33,000 nt of DNA from Oscillospiraceae bacterium (GCA_017506735.1 JAFVMW010000077.1:1-33000); one strand, 5' to 3'. Positions 1 through 10,232 are shown, counted from the stretch's first letter. The notes: a model not told the origin generated them from the sequence alone. A program made the numbers and translations.

Positions 1-127
1 CGGCCTAGATACTCAGCGAGGATAAATTGTGCCAGAAAAGGCCGACGACAACGGTGGGCTGCCGCCCACCTAGAAGGAGAACGCATTCTGGTGCAATTTA
101 GGCCGGTGAGTGTCAGGCTGTTTTATT
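1..127. other. Structured sequence of unknown identity at the left edge
   Basis: This stretch has nested complementarity. Positions 1-7 (CGGCCTA) match 99-105 (TAGGCCG). The arm AAATTGTGCCAGA (25-37) matches TCTGGTGCAATTT (87-99) with two mismatches or wobbles. A small perfect hairpin GTGGGC/GCCCAC lies between them near 53-68. A T-rich run (CTGTTTTATT) follows at 118-127. The fold could be a structured RNA or one end of an intergenic repeat cut by the window edge. I do not recognise the family. Confidence 0.3.
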
Positions 128-171
128 AAGAGTTAGTATGAAAGCCCACGGGACGGAAATGGTGCGTAATT

Positions 172-318
172 GCCACCTTTCACCCCTCAGTCCGCTTCGC
201 GGCCAGTTGCCTGCGGGCAACCCTGTCGCGGCTCTGACAGCCCACAGGGCTGTCATTCACTACCGCGACTGCGCTTCGCTTACCCCTCAAGGGGAGCCTT
301 TGGCTCGCCAAACTGTAA
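172..318. repeat. Intergenic hairpin-rich repeat (CACCCCTCAGTC family)
   Basis: No gene is visible in 1-319. This part shares blocks with other intergenic repeats of the window: TTCACCCCTCAGTC (also near 3391), CCCCTCAAGGGGAGCC, and CTCGCCAAACTG-AATTT (also near 23681). It contains several short GC-rich hairpins. It lies immediately downstream of the minus-strand methyltransferase gene. The short reading frames across it look like chance. Confidence 0.5.
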
Positions 319-319
319 T

Positions 320-1477
320 TTACTTCTTACCCTTGGGGCCGGGCTTGGGGGCTTTCCGTTCGCCGCCGGTATACATATAATAATCGCACTTGATCATGCC
401 GTTGTAGAGCTTGCGCTTTTTGTCGGCGCGCTTGCCGAAGTAATGCTCGAATTCCGGCTCGGAGGTGATGATGTATTTCTTCCAGGAGTCTGCATACTTC
501 AGATGGCGGCCCAGAGCCTGGTAGAGCTTTTGGGCGCTCTGGCGCTCCAGCATCCGCTCGCCGTAGGGGGGATTGGCGATGATCACGCCGGACTCCGCCG
601 GCAGGCTCATCTTGGTGGCGTCGCCGTCCTTGAAGGTGATCAGCTTGCCCACACCGGCCTTTCTTGCGTTGGCCATGGCAAGGCTGACGCACTTGGGATC
701 GTTGTCGGAGCCAAGAATTCGGTACTCACCCCGGAATTCCTTGTCCAGGGCCTCGCTGCGGACGGTGCGGAACACGCCCTCGTCCATCCAGTCGAATTTC
801 TCACAGCCGAAGCTGCGGCCCATGCCGGGGGCCCGGTTCAGGGCGATGAGGGCGGCCTCGATGGGAATGGTGCCGGAGCCGCAGAAGGGGTCCCAGATGA
901 AATCCCGGCCCCGGTAACGGGTCAGCTGAACCATGGCAGCGGCCAGGGTTTCCCGGAGGGGAGCGTCATTGCCCACGGCACGGTAGCCACGCTTGTGCAG
1001 ACCCACGCCGGAGGTGTCCAGATACAGATTTACCTGGTCATTCATAATGGAAAACTGGAGCTGATACTTGGCCCCGTCCTCGGGGAACCAGGTGATGCCG
1101 TACTTCTCTCCCAGACGGCGCACCGCCGCCTTCTTGATGATGGCCTGGCAGTCCGGCACGCTCATGAGCTGGCTGTTCAAGCAGTGGCCCTTCACGGGGA
1201 AGGCGCCGTTTTTGGGGATGAAATCCTCCAGATTGGTCCGGTAGACTCCCTGGAACAGCTCCTCGAAGGTGGTTGCCTTGAAAGAAGCCAGCACCAGCAG
1301 CACACGCTCGCCGGTGCGCAGATTCACATTGGCCTTTGCCATGGCGTACTCGTCGCCGGTGAACAGAACCCGGCCGTTTTCCACCTGGACATCGGACAAA
1401 TCCATACGGCGCAGCTCGTCGCCGGCCAGTCCCTCCAGACCGAACAGCGTGGGCACCGCGAATTGCATATTATTCAT
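320..1477 (-). CDS. THUMP-domain class I SAM-dependent RNA methyltransferase (RlmL/YpsC-like)
   Basis: The 385-aa protein has an N-terminal THUMP/ferredoxin-like RNA-binding part (roughly residues 1-160) and a Rossmann methyltransferase domain. The SAM-binding motif DPFCGSGT and the catalytic motif ANPPYGER (an NPPY motif of N-methyltransferases acting on exocyclic amines) are plain. This matches the RlmL/YpsC group that makes N2-methylguanosine in 23S rRNA; the exact target base is inferred from the family. The length is typical of Firmicutes single-domain forms, which lack the RlmK fusion of E. coli. The C-terminus is a basic Lys/Pro/Gly tail. The start at 1477 is supported by a GGGAGG Shine-Dalgarno about 6 nt upstream. 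The gene is divergent from the atp operon. Confidence 0.9.
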   Translation of the reverse strand: MNNMQFAVPTLFGLEGLAGDELRRMDLSDVQVENGRVLFTGDEYAMAKANVNLRTGERVLLVLASFKATTFEELFQGVYRTNLEDFIPKNGAFPVKGHCLNSQLMSVPDCQAIIKKAAVRRLGEKYGITWFPEDGAKYQLQFSIMNDQVNLYLDTSGVGLHKRGYRAVGNDAPLRETLAAAMVQLTRYRGRDFIWDPFCGSGTIPIEAALIALNRAPGMGRSFGCEKFDWMDEGVFRTVRSEALDKEFRGEYRILGSDNDPKCVSLAMANARKAGVGKLITFKDGDATKMSLPAESGVIIANPPYGERMLERQSAQKLYQALGRHLKYADSWKKYIITSEPEFEHYFGKRADKKRKLYNGMIKCDYYMYTGGERKAPKPGPKGKK

Positions 1478-1521
1478 AAAACCTCCCTGCCATATTCGGC
1501 ATGATCTGTTGTTTTCAGATT

Positions 1522-1550
1522 AGTATAGCTTAATTTGGCAGAAATAGCAA
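1522..1550 (-). promoter_or_regulatory. Sigma-A-type promoter of the methyltransferase gene
   Basis: Read on the minus strand, TTGCTA (1550-1545) and TATACT (1527-1522) are separated by exactly 17 nt. The -10 lies about 45 nt upstream of the start codon. Assignment is by consensus only. Confidence 0.6.
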
Positions 1551-1654
1551 TGTTTTTTCCATTTGCGCCAGGAAAAAAGAGGGAAGCTGCCGGATACTTT
1601 GTCATTGCCCCTGGCAAAGAATCCAAAATCGATTCCTTTTTCGTGAACTTACTC

Positions 1655-1683
1655 TTGCATCATAGCTGAAAATCGGGTATACT
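1655..1683 (+). promoter_or_regulatory. Sigma-A-type promoter of the ATP synthase operon
   Basis: TTGCAT (1655-1660), a 17-nt spacer, then TATACT (1678-1683), about 40 nt upstream of the first gene of the operon. It is the best match in the divergent intergenic region in this direction. Confidence 0.65.
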
Positions 1684-1724
1684 GTGCTTATATTATGACT
1701 TGAAGGAAAGCAGGGTGGCCGTCA

Positions 1725-1982
1725 GTGAAGGACATCAATTTGCTGGTCTGGCTGACCCAGCTTGGCATATCGGTGGCAGTGCCCCTGGTGGGATTTCTCT
1801 GGCTTGGGGTTTGGCTCTGTAATGACCTGGGCTGGGGAAAATGGACCATCGCGGCCGGTCTGATTCTGGGCCTGTCCGGAGCGGTCAGCGGACTGCGCAG
1901 CTCCCTGCAGATTCTGGGGCGGATGTCCAGAGACAAAAAAGAGGATCTGCCGCCGCCGGTGGCCTTCAACGAACACGAATAA
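1725..1982 (+). CDS. atpZ: AtpZ/AtpI-family membrane protein, first gene of the atp operon
   Basis: This 85-aa protein has two hydrophobic segments (about residues 8-32 and 38-60) and a short charged tail, the pattern of the AtpZ family encoded ahead of F-type ATP synthase genes. Family members have been linked to assembly of the Fo rotor ring and to ion uptake; the role here is inferred from position. The start is GTG at 1725 with AAGGAAAGCAGG upstream. The gene ends 14 nt before the subunit I gene, so the two are probably cotranslated. Promoter 1655-1683 lies just upstream. Confidence 0.75.
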   Translation: MKDINLLVWLTQLGISVAVPLVGFLWLGVWLCNDLGWGKWTIAAGLILGLSGAVSGLRSSLQILGRMSRDKKEDLPPPVAFNEHE

Positions 1983-1996
1983 TCAGGAGATTATCC

Positions 1997-2392
1997 ATGG
2001 ATTCCCGAAAAATTGCGTTACAGGAAACAAAAACTATCGCCATCGGCGTTGGCATCGGCGTTGGGCTGATGATCGGCGTGTTTGCCCTGCTGGGCAAGTA
2101 TGACACCTCCGTGCTGCTGGGCGGTATCACCGGCGGCGTGCTGGCGGTGCTGCATTTCTTCTCGCTGGCGGTGATCACCACACTGGCGGCTGACCGTGCA
2201 GAGGGAGGCGATGTCCAGTCCGGCGTGAAGCTGGTGCAGGGCTCCTATCCCATCCGGATGCTTGCCCTGGCGGCGGCGCTGTTTCTCTGCGCCAGGAGCG
2301 GATATTTCAACGTGGTAGCCCTGGCGCTGCCTTTGGCCTTTGTCCGGCCCACCATTACATTCGCAGAATTTTTCCGAAAGAAAGGGGACTGA
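1997..2392 (+). CDS. atpI: ATP synthase subunit I (AtpI-like)
   Basis: This 131-aa membrane protein has four predicted hydrophobic segments and ends in a short basic tail (FFRKKGD). It fits the ATP synthase subunit I family (Pfam ATP-synt_I), a c-ring assembly factor. I chose ATG 1997 (MDSRKIALQ) because AGGAGA stands 7-12 nt ahead of it. The frame stays open further upstream, but that extension overlaps atpZ and has no membrane character. The segment YPIRMLALAAALFL is typical of the family. It lies directly before atpB. Confidence 0.8.
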   Translation: MDSRKIALQETKTIAIGVGIGVGLMIGVFALLGKYDTSVLLGGITGGVLAVLHFFSLAVITTLAADRAEGGDVQSGVKLVQGSYPIRMLALAAALFLCARSGYFNVVALALPLAFVRPTITFAEFFRKKGD

Positions 2393-2398
2393 CCTGTT

Positions 2399-3298
2399 AT
2401 GGAACTGGAAGTTACAGGCTCGTTTATTTACTTTACCCTGCCGATTTTCGGCGGCATCAACGTCACCCAGACGATGGTGTCCTCCTTTATCGTCACGGTG
2501 CTGCTTTGCACCGCCTTTGTCTGCCTGGGCAAGGACCTGAAGAAGCGTCCCGACGGCAGGCAGGTGCTGGTGGAAAAGGGCGTGATGATGCTCACCGATA
2601 TGGTGGTGGAAACCATGGGCGCCCATAATGTCCACTGGACCCCCTTCATCGGCACCATCTTCCTCAGCTCCCTCTGCGGCAGCTTCATCGGCCTCACCGG
2701 CTTCCTCCGGTCCACCACCGCCGACATCAGCTGCGTCATGGTCTGGGCATTGATGGTCAGCGCGATCATCTGGTATCAGAACATCAAAAACCTGGGCTTC
2801 CTGGGCTGGCTGAAGGGCTTCACCGAACCCATCGTGGTCATGACCCCCATGAATATCGTGAGCGAGATCGCTCAGCCCGTGTCCATGGCCTTCCGTCACT
2901 TCGGCAACGTGGCCGGCGGCGGCGTTATCACCACCCTGATCTATGCCGCCCTCAGCGCCGCCTCCGTGGCAGTGCTGAATCTGATCACCTCCACCGGCTG
3001 GCTGGTCAGCGTGATTATGATCGCCCTGGGCGGCGGTCTGGTGTTCCTGTGGAAGCGGAACGGAAAGAAGCTGCCTCTGGTATTCGGCGTGATCTGCGCC
3101 GTGCTGGGCCTGTTTGGCCTGCTGCAGACCTTCGGCATCCTGTCCGGCGTGCCCATTCTGGCTTACGGTGTGCCTGCCGTCCTGTCCTGCTACTTTGACC
3201 TGTTCTCCGGCTTCGTCCAGGCCTATGTGTTCAGCCTGCTGACCATGGTCTATATCTCCGGCTCCCTGCCCGGCCCCGAAGAGGCACAGGCGGAGTAA
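2399..3298 (+). CDS. atpB: F-type ATP synthase Fo subunit a, with an extra membrane insertion
   Basis: This is the 299-aa stator a subunit, which forms the ion half-channels beside the c ring. The essential arginine is Arg166 in SMAFRHFGN, and the conserved last helix reads FVQAYVFSLLTMVYIS (about 272-287). Between them lie about 105 residues, whereas in Bacillus-type subunits this distance is nearer 50. Residues about 195-260 add a basic loop (WKRNGKK) and extra hydrophobic segments, probably two more membrane helices. Without the insertion the protein would be of normal length. The gene follows atpI by 6 nt, and a repeat element separates it from atpE. Confidence 0.95.
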   Translation: MELEVTGSFIYFTLPIFGGINVTQTMVSSFIVTVLLCTAFVCLGKDLKKRPDGRQVLVEKGVMMLTDMVVETMGAHNVHWTPFIGTIFLSSLCGSFIGLTGFLRSTTADISCVMVWALMVSAIIWYQNIKNLGFLGWLKGFTEPIVVMTPMNIVSEIAQPVSMAFRHFGNVAGGGVITTLIYAALSAASVAVLNLITSTGWLVSVIMIALGGGLVFLWKRNGKKLPLVFGVICAVLGLFGLLQTFGILSGVPILAYGVPAVLSCYFDLFSGFVQAYVFSLLTMVYISGSLPGPEEAQAE

Positions 3299-3305
3299 AG
3301 TCAAA

Positions 3306-3433
3306 GCCTCCCCTTGAGGGGAGGTGCCCCCGAAGGGGGCGGAGGGGTGAAAGCTACCGGTTGGAGTCGGTGCAAGACACAACGCTTCACCCCTCAGTCG
3401 CCGAACGGCGACAGCTCCCCTCGCAGGGGAGCC
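3306..3433. repeat. Hairpin-rich intergenic repeat inside the atp operon (atpB-atpE)
   Basis: The element of about 128 bp is bounded by hairpins: CCTCCCC-TTGA-GGGGAGG at the left and CTCCCCTCGCAGGGGAG at the right. Inside are GCCCCC-GAAG-GGGGC and GTCGCC-GAAC-GGCGAC. The outer halves are also roughly complementary (GGAGGGGTGAA against TTCACCCCTC). It shares TTCACCCCTCAGTC with the copy near 176. It leaves about 45 nt with a fresh ribosome-binding site before atpE. Confidence 0.75.
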
Positions 3434-3491
3434 ATGATTTCGTAAACCCATAAAAAATTAATATAAAACAACATTTTAGGAGGAACATTTT

Positions 3492-3737
3492 ATGGAATTA
3501 GCATCTGCAATCGCAATCGCCGGTAAGGCTATCGGCGCAGGTCTGTGCATGGGTATCGGCGCTGTGGGCCCCGGTATCGGTGAAGGTAACGCCGTCGCTC
3601 ACGCTCTGGACGGCATGGCCCGTCAGCCCGAGGCTGTGGGCACCCTGCGCTCCACTATGATCATGGGCTGTGCCATCGCGGAGACCACCGGTATTTACTC
3701 CCTGATCATCGCCCTGCTGATCCTGTTCCTGCTGTAA
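3492..3737 (+). CDS. atpE: F-type ATP synthase Fo subunit c, two-carboxylate type
   Basis: This 81-aa hairpin protein of two transmembrane helices is the monomer of the rotor ring. The polar loop is ARQPE (43-47). The ion-binding carboxylate is Glu64 in AIAETTGIY, followed by Thr65 and Tyr69, residues typical of Na+-binding c subunits. The first helix has a second acid, Glu31, in GPGIGEGN, at the place of the Gln32 Na+ ligand of Ilyobacter tartaricus. The Glu31/Glu64 spacing of 33 equals the two-carboxylate motif described for Fusobacterium nucleatum (Glu32/Glu65). Na+ coupling is therefore likely but inferred. A strong AGGAGGA stands ahead of the ATG. Confidence 0.97.
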   Translation: MELASAIAIAGKAIGAGLCMGIGAVGPGIGEGNAVAHALDGMARQPEAVGTLRSTMIMGCAIAETTGIYSLIIALLILFLL

Positions 3738-3773
3738 TTCCTTTCAGAACCATTTTGAAAGGAGCGAACAGAA

Positions 3774-4280
3774 GTGGAACGGTTTGAAGCATTTATTGGC
3801 GTAAACTTCTGGACTGCCCTGTTTGTGCTGCTGAACACCCTGACCATCTATTTCGTGGCCAGGAAATTCCTCTTCGGCCCGGTGATGAAGCTGATCCGGG
3901 ACCGTCAGCAGGAGATCGACGGTATGTACGAAGCCGCCGGCAGCGCCAGGGACGAGGCCGCCGCCCTGAGAAGTGAGTATCAGGAAAAGCTGTCCGATGC
4001 CCAGGCCGCTTCCGAGCGTCTGGTGAAGGAGGCCACGATGCGTGCCCAGAGCCGGGAGGAGGAGATTCTCCGCCAGGCCCGTGCCGAGGCAAGCGCCATC
4101 CTTGACAAGGCTGCCGCCGACATCGCCCAGGAAAAGAAGAAGGCATTGAACGATGCCAAGGATGAAATCTCCGACCTTGCCCTGGCCATTGCCGGCAAGG
4201 TGGTGGGCCGCGCCCTGACCGCAAAGGATCAGGCTGACCTTGTGGATCATTTCATCCGGGAATTGGGTGATCAGGCATGA
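3774..4280 (+). CDS. atpF: F-type ATP synthase subunit b
   Basis: The 168-aa protein has one N-terminal membrane helix (about residues 10-32) and a long charged Ala/Glu/Lys/Arg-rich helix that forms the peripheral stalk dimer. It joins subunit a in the membrane to delta/alpha of F1. The start is GTG at 3774, preceded by AAAGGAGCG; no better ATG exists nearby. The gene overlaps atpH by 4 nt (ATGA), indicating translational coupling. Confidence 0.95.
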   Translation: MERFEAFIGVNFWTALFVLLNTLTIYFVARKFLFGPVMKLIRDRQQEIDGMYEAAGSARDEAAALRSEYQEKLSDAQAASERLVKEATMRAQSREEEILRQARAEASAILDKAAADIAQEKKKALNDAKDEISDLALAIAGKVVGRALTAKDQADLVDHFIRELGDQA

Positions 4281-4816
4281 CCCAGATCGGAAGTGTTTAC
4301 GCCCAGGCGCTCTATTCCCTGGCCCGGGAGGAGGCCGTCTGCCAGCAGATTCTCAGCCAGCTGAAGGTTCTGGATCAGAGCTTCCGCACCGAGCCTGACT
4401 TTCTGCGCCTTCTGGCAGCCCCCAACCTGTCCAAAGAGGAACGCTGCCGGATCGTGGATGACAGCTTCCGGGGGAAAGTCCATCCCTATGTGCTGAATTT
4501 CATGAAGATTCTGACAGAAAAGGGCTATATGCGCCATTTTGGCGACTGCTGCAAGGCCTATCAGGAGCTGTACAACCAGGATCATGGCATTCTGGTGGTG
4601 AAGGCAGTGTCCGCTGTCCCCCTGACCAAGGCCCAGAGCACAAAACTGAAGGAAACCCTTTCCCGGATCACCGGCAAAACCATCGAGCTTGAAAACCGGA
4701 TCGACCCGGCTTGCCTGGGCGGAATGCGCCTGGACTACGACGGCAAGCGTATGGACGATACGGTGGCCCACCGGCTGGAGGCCGTGGGCAGTCTGCTCAA
4801 AAATACCGTACTTTGA
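4277..4816 (+). CDS. atpH: F-type ATP synthase F1 subunit delta
   Basis: This 179-aa protein has the OSCP/delta fold. An N-terminal six-helix domain (IGSVYAQALYSLAREE) is followed by a C-terminal part with the family signature IDPACLGGMRLDYDGKRMDDTV (given here only for orientation). It caps the alpha/beta hexamer and links it to subunit b. Start and stop overlap or closely follow neighbours: 4 nt overlap with atpF and 27 nt gap to atpA. Confidence 0.95.
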   Translation: MTQIGSVYAQALYSLAREEAVCQQILSQLKVLDQSFRTEPDFLRLLAAPNLSKEERCRIVDDSFRGKVHPYVLNFMKILTEKGYMRHFGDCCKAYQELYNQDHGILVVKAVSAVPLTKAQSTKLKETLSRITGKTIELENRIDPACLGGMRLDYDGKRMDDTVAHRLEAVGSLLKNTVL

Positions 4817-4843
4817 TCATCGGTAGAAAGCAGGAACGCATAT

Positions 4844-6358
4844 ATGGAATTAAGACCCGAAGAAATTACAAAACTCATCCGTAGTCAGATCAAGAACTAC
4901 GAAGCCAAGCTGGAGCAGAGCGAGACCGGCGTCGTCATTCTGGTGGGCGACGGCATCGCCAAGGTTTCCGGCCTGGATAAATGCATGGCCGGTGAGCTGA
5001 TCGAATTCCCCAACGGCTCCTACGGCATGGCACAGAACCTGGAGGAGGACACCGTGTCCGTCGTTATCCTGGGTACCGACAACGGCATCAAGGAAGGCGA
5101 CACCGTCAAGCGCACCGGCAGAGTCGTGTCCGTCCCCGTTGGCGCAGGCCTCACCGGCCGTGTTGTCAACGCCCTGGGCGAGCCCATCGACGGCCGGGGC
5201 CCCATCGTGTCCGAGGGCTACCGGGCCATTGAGATGCCTGCCCCCGGCATCATTCAGAGAAAGCACGTTTCCCGTCCTCTGCAGACCGGCATCAAGGCCA
5301 TCGACTCCATGATTCCCATCGGCCGGGGCCAGCGTGAGCTGATCATCGGCGACCGCCAGACCGGCAAGACCACCATCGCCACCGATACCATCCTGAACCA
5401 GAAGGGCAAGGATGTGATCTGTATCTACGTTGCCATCGGCCAGAAGCGCTCCACCATCGCGCAGTTGGTGGAAAACCTGACCCAGGGCGGCGCCATGGAC
5501 TACACCATCGTGGTCTCCGCCACCGCCTCGGAGCTGGCTCCCATGCAGTACATTGCCCCCTACACCGGCTGTACCATGGGCGAGCATTTCATGTACCAGG
5601 GCAAGGATGTTCTGGTCATCTACGACGACCTGAGTAAGCACGCAGTGGCCTACCGTGCCATCTCCCTGCTGATCCGCCGTCCCCCCGGACGTGAGGCTTA
5701 CCCCGGCGACGTTTTCTACCTCCATTCCCGTCTGCTGGAGCGCGCGGCTCAGCTGTCCGACGCCCTGGGCGGCGGCTCTCTGACCGCCCTGCCCATCATT
5801 GAGACCCAGGCCGGCGACGTTTCCGCCTACATTCCCACCAACGTCATTTCCATCACCGACGGTCAGATCTTCCTGGAGACCGAGCTGTTCAACTCCGGCG
5901 TTATGCCTGCCGTGAACCCCGGTATCTCCGTGTCCCGTGTCGGCGGCGACGCCCAGATCAAGGCCATGAAGAAGGTGGCTGGCTCCCTGAAGCTGCTGTA
6001 CTCCCAGTACCGTGAGCTCCAGAGCTTCGCCCAGTTCGGCTCCGATCTGGATGCCGACACCAAGGCCCGTCTGTCCCTGGGCGAACGGATCGTGGCGGTT
6101 CTGAAGCAGAAGAACAACGCCCCTGCCGAGGTTGCCCATCAGGTGTGCATCATCTACGCCGTTACCAAGGGCTATCTGAACAATCTGGCACTGGAGCAGG
6201 TTCCCGAGTTCGAGCTGCGGCTCCGGGAGCATATGGACAGCCGCCACTACGACGTGCTGGAGGCCATCCGGACCACCGGTAAGCTGGAGCCCCAGACCGA
6301 GGAAGCCCTGAAGACCGCGATCAGCGAGCTGGTGTCGGAATTCACGGTGGCACAGTAA
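4844..6358 (+). CDS. atpA: F-type ATP synthase F1 subunit alpha
   Basis: This 504-aa protein is a non-catalytic nucleotide-binding subunit of the F1 hexamer. The P-loop GDRQTGKT is at residues 169-176, the same numbering as in E. coli. The signature [14 protein letters not shown] lies in the C-terminal half. Length and N-terminus ([16 protein letters not shown]) are typical. The codon choice looks optimised, consistent with high expression. AtpG follows after 15 nt. Confidence 0.98.
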   Translation: MELRPEEITKLIRSQIKNYEAKLEQSETGVVILVGDGIAKVSGLDKCMAGELIEFPNGSYGMAQNLEEDTVSVVILGTDNGIKEGDTVKRTGRVVSVPVGAGLTGRVVNALGEPIDGRGPIVSEGYRAIEMPAPGIIQRKHVSRPLQTGIKAIDSMIPIGRGQRELIIGDRQTGKTTIATDTILNQKGKDVICIYVAIGQKRSTIAQLVENLTQGGAMDYTIVVSATASELAPMQYIAPYTGCTMGEHFMYQGKDVLVIYDDLSKHAVAYRAISLLIRRPPGREAYPGDVFYLHSRLLERAAQLSDALGGGSLTALPIIETQAGDVSAYIPTNVISITDGQIFLETELFNSGVMPAVNPGISVSRVGGDAQIKAMKKVAGSLKLLYSQYRELQSFAQFGSDLDADTKARLSLGERIVAVLKQKNNAPAEVAHQVCIIYAVTKGYLNNLALEQVPEFELRLREHMDSRHYDVLEAIRTTGKLEPQTEEALKTAISELVSEFTVAQ

Positions 6359-6373
6359 GGAAGGAGGCCAATC

Positions 6374-7213
6374 ATGGCTGGCGTTTCCACCAAGGAGATC
6401 AAGAACCGGATCCGAAGCATGGAGTCCACCAAGCAGATCACCAAAGCCATGGAGATGGTGGCTGCCTCCAAGCTCCGCCGGGCCCAGGCCCAGGTTCTTG
6501 CCTCCCGTCCCTACTTTGAAATTCTTTCTTCCACGATTGAAACCATCGTGGCCAATAACCGAGACTTTTCGTCCCCCTATCTGACCCAGCGCCCCGGCAA
6601 CCGGGTGTGCTATGTGGTCATCGCCGGTGACAGAGGCCTGGCAGGCGGCTACAACAGCAACGTGCTGAAGCTGGCCTGGGCCGATCTGGAAGGACAGGAC
6701 GCCTGCGTGCTGCCCATCGGCAAAAAGGCTGTGGACTTTTTCCGCAGCCGGAAGGTGCGGCTGCTGACGGAAACCTACCAGGAAGCCGAGGATGTGGATG
6801 TGGGCGACTGCTTCTCCATCTCCAAGCTGCTGAGCAAGGCTTACCGGGCAGGCCAGTTTGACAAGGTCTGCATCGCCTACACCAATTTCGTGTCTGTGCT
6901 GGTTCAGACCCCCACCACCCGGCAGCTGCTGCCCCTGGTCCCCCAGGGCGCAGACCAGACCGGTTCTTCCGACATTCTCTATGAGCCGGACAGTGTGGAG
7001 GTCTTTGATGCCATCGTTCCCGAGTATCTGGGCGGTATGATTTACGGCGCCCTGTGCGAAAGCCGTGCCGCCGAGCAGGCTGCCCGCCGCACCGCCATGG
7101 ACTCCGCCACCCAGAACGCCGACGAGATGATCGCTGATCTGAGTCTGAAGTTCAACCGGGCAAGACAGGCCGCCATCACCCAGGAAATCACCGAAATTGT
7201 GGCCGGCGCCTAA
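6374..7213 (+). CDS. atpG: F-type ATP synthase F1 subunit gamma
   Basis: The 279-aa protein is the central shaft. The N-terminal helix MAGVSTKEIKNRIRSMESTK and the C-terminal helix (LSLKFNRARQAAITQEITEI) are the two coiled-coil strands that turn inside alpha3beta3, and the middle part is the Rossmann-like domain (ITSD-equivalent GDRGLAGGYN). AAGGAGG precedes the ATG. The gene is followed by a repeat element rather than directly by atpD. Confidence 0.97.
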   Translation: MAGVSTKEIKNRIRSMESTKQITKAMEMVAASKLRRAQAQVLASRPYFEILSSTIETIVANNRDFSSPYLTQRPGNRVCYVVIAGDRGLAGGYNSNVLKLAWADLEGQDACVLPIGKKAVDFFRSRKVRLLTETYQEAEDVDVGDCFSISKLLSKAYRAGQFDKVCIAYTNFVSVLVQTPTTRQLLPLVPQGADQTGSSDILYEPDSVEVFDAIVPEYLGGMIYGALCESRAAEQAARRTAMDSATQNADEMIADLSLKFNRARQAAITQEITEIVAGA

Positions 7214-9162
<1,949 letters not shown>

Positions 9163-9169
9163 AAGCATT

Positions 9170-9197
9170 ACGCCCTCTGCCAAACGGCAGAGGGCGT
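9170..9197 (+). terminator. Terminator of the atp operon
   Basis: A perfect stem, CGCCCTCTGCC (9171-9181) with GGCAGAGGGCG (9186-9196) and an AAAC loop, is followed by TTATTGTG. It stands 7 nt after the atpC stop codon. Confidence 0.8.
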
Positions 9198-9202
9198 TAT
9201 TG

Positions 9203-9476
9203 TGTGATTAATGGGAGTTTGTGGGGGTGTTTCGATGATACCGTAGGGGCGACCATTGTGTCGCCCGGCCTTCCCCAAAGGGGAAGGTGGCACGGCGGAA
9301 CGCCGTGACGGGTGAGGTGAAAAACCTCCATTTTTTCTGAGACGTTCCGGAAAACGCAACGTTTCTCACACCTCTCCCGCCCCCTACGGGGCACCCTCCC
9401 CAAAGGGGAGGGCATCGGGCGTACAATGCACGCCCCTACGGGGGTATCCCGTTACATCTACAAACTCCAATTTCCA
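9203..9476. repeat. Composite intergenic repeat between atpC and the YwaF-like gene
   Basis: The gap holds no gene. It is a mosaic of repeat blocks. TAATGGGAGTTTGT at the left is mirrored by ACAAACTCCAATTTCCATTA at the right end. GTGTTTCGATGATACCGTAGGGG is shared, in reverse, with the 20381-20420 region. Hairpins include CCTTCCCC-AAA-GGGGAAGG, CGGCGGAACGCCG and CCCTCCCC-AAA-GGGGAGGG. It may also serve as bidirectional terminator for the converging genes. Confidence 0.65.
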
Positions 9477-10232
9477 TTACTGAACCGCTTTCTGCTTTTT
9501 GTCCTTCAGGTGCCAGGGCAGGTAGGCCAGGCCGTACATGGCGGTGATGACTGCCACCATAATGGAGGTTCGCAGCAGGAAATTGGGGGGCAGAATGTCC
9601 AGCACAGAGGGGGCGGACTCGGGCCGTGCCAGGAACAGGTAGTTCGCCCCGGGGATCATGGAATTGACCCAGAAGGCGATGCAGCACAGACCCACCAGCG
9701 CGCCGTAGGATCTGACCATGGACTTTTTATTGGGCCGCATATTGTGGACGAAGATCATGTAGAAGATGGCGATGTAGCCCAGGGTATGTTCCAGCCAGAA
9801 CTGATAGTACCGGAACCGGGTGGGGCCGCAGTAGGTCAGAGGCGTGGGGGTCAGCAGGGCAAACAGGGAGCCGGACATGAGCCAGAAATAGGCAATGTCG
9901 AACAGGGTCTGGCTTTTGCCGATGAGCATATAGGAGCAGAAGATCACCGCCCAGCCGCAGACACCGATGGGCAGATTCTCCGCCGCGCCCACACCCAGAC
10001 CTGGCCAGGCGGCGAAGCGCCAGTAATAGGACATATCGCAGATGATCAGCGCGAAGCCCAGGATGTAGCGGAGATTGGTCTCATACCGGGATTCCCGGAT
10101 AGCATTGGCATTTTTTCGGATCAGGAAGATCACCGCCACCATCAGCAGAATCGGAAGGAAATGGGCCAGGGTGAACAGGGCGAATTCCGGCTCATTGCCT
10201 GCGCCGAAAAAGTAGATCAGAAAATCTTTCAT
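9477..10232 (-). CDS. TIGR02206/YwaF-type multi-spanning membrane protein
   Basis: The 251-aa protein has about six to seven hydrophobic segments with conserved aromatic-rich loops (for example WRFAAWPGLG and the central TPTPLTYCGPTRFRYYQFWLEH) and a basic C-terminus (KDKKQKAVQ). It fits the YwaF / TIGR02206 integral membrane family, whose function is unknown. I chose the start MKDFLIYFF at 10232, preceded by GGAGAAGAAGC; the frame is open to 10301 but that part lacks a ribosome-binding site and family similarity. It is a single-gene unit converging on the atp operon. Confidence 0.75.
   Translation of the reverse strand: MKDFLIYFFGAGNEPEFALFTLAHFLPILLMVAVIFLIRKNANAIRESRYETNLRYILGFALIICDMSYYWRFAAWPGLGVGAAENLPIGVCGWAVIFCSYMLIGKSQTLFDIAYFWLMSGSLFALLTPTPLTYCGPTRFRYYQFWLEHTLGYIAIFYMIFVHNMRPNKKSMVRSYGALVGLCCIAFWVNSMIPGANYLFLARPESAPSVLDILPPNFLLRTSIMVAVITAMYGLAYLPWHLKDKKQKAVQ

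Noticed and set aside
1-60. 3' end of RNase P RNA, suggested by GGCCTAGAT at the left edge
   Set aside because: The conserved ACAGAA..CGGCTTA block that should follow is absent, so the short match is not enough.
170-1504. Long plus-strand open frame over the methyltransferase gene
   Set aside because: It is antisense to a gene with clear DPFCGSGT and NPPY motifs, and its own product has no recognisable domain. The same holds for the long antisense frames over atpA/atpG, the RND, ABC, phospho-sugar mutase and ppdK genes.
9203-9476. CRISPR or phage attachment site in the repeat-rich gap after atpC
   Set aside because: The blocks are inverted and mosaic rather than regularly spaced, and there is no tRNA or integrase nearby.
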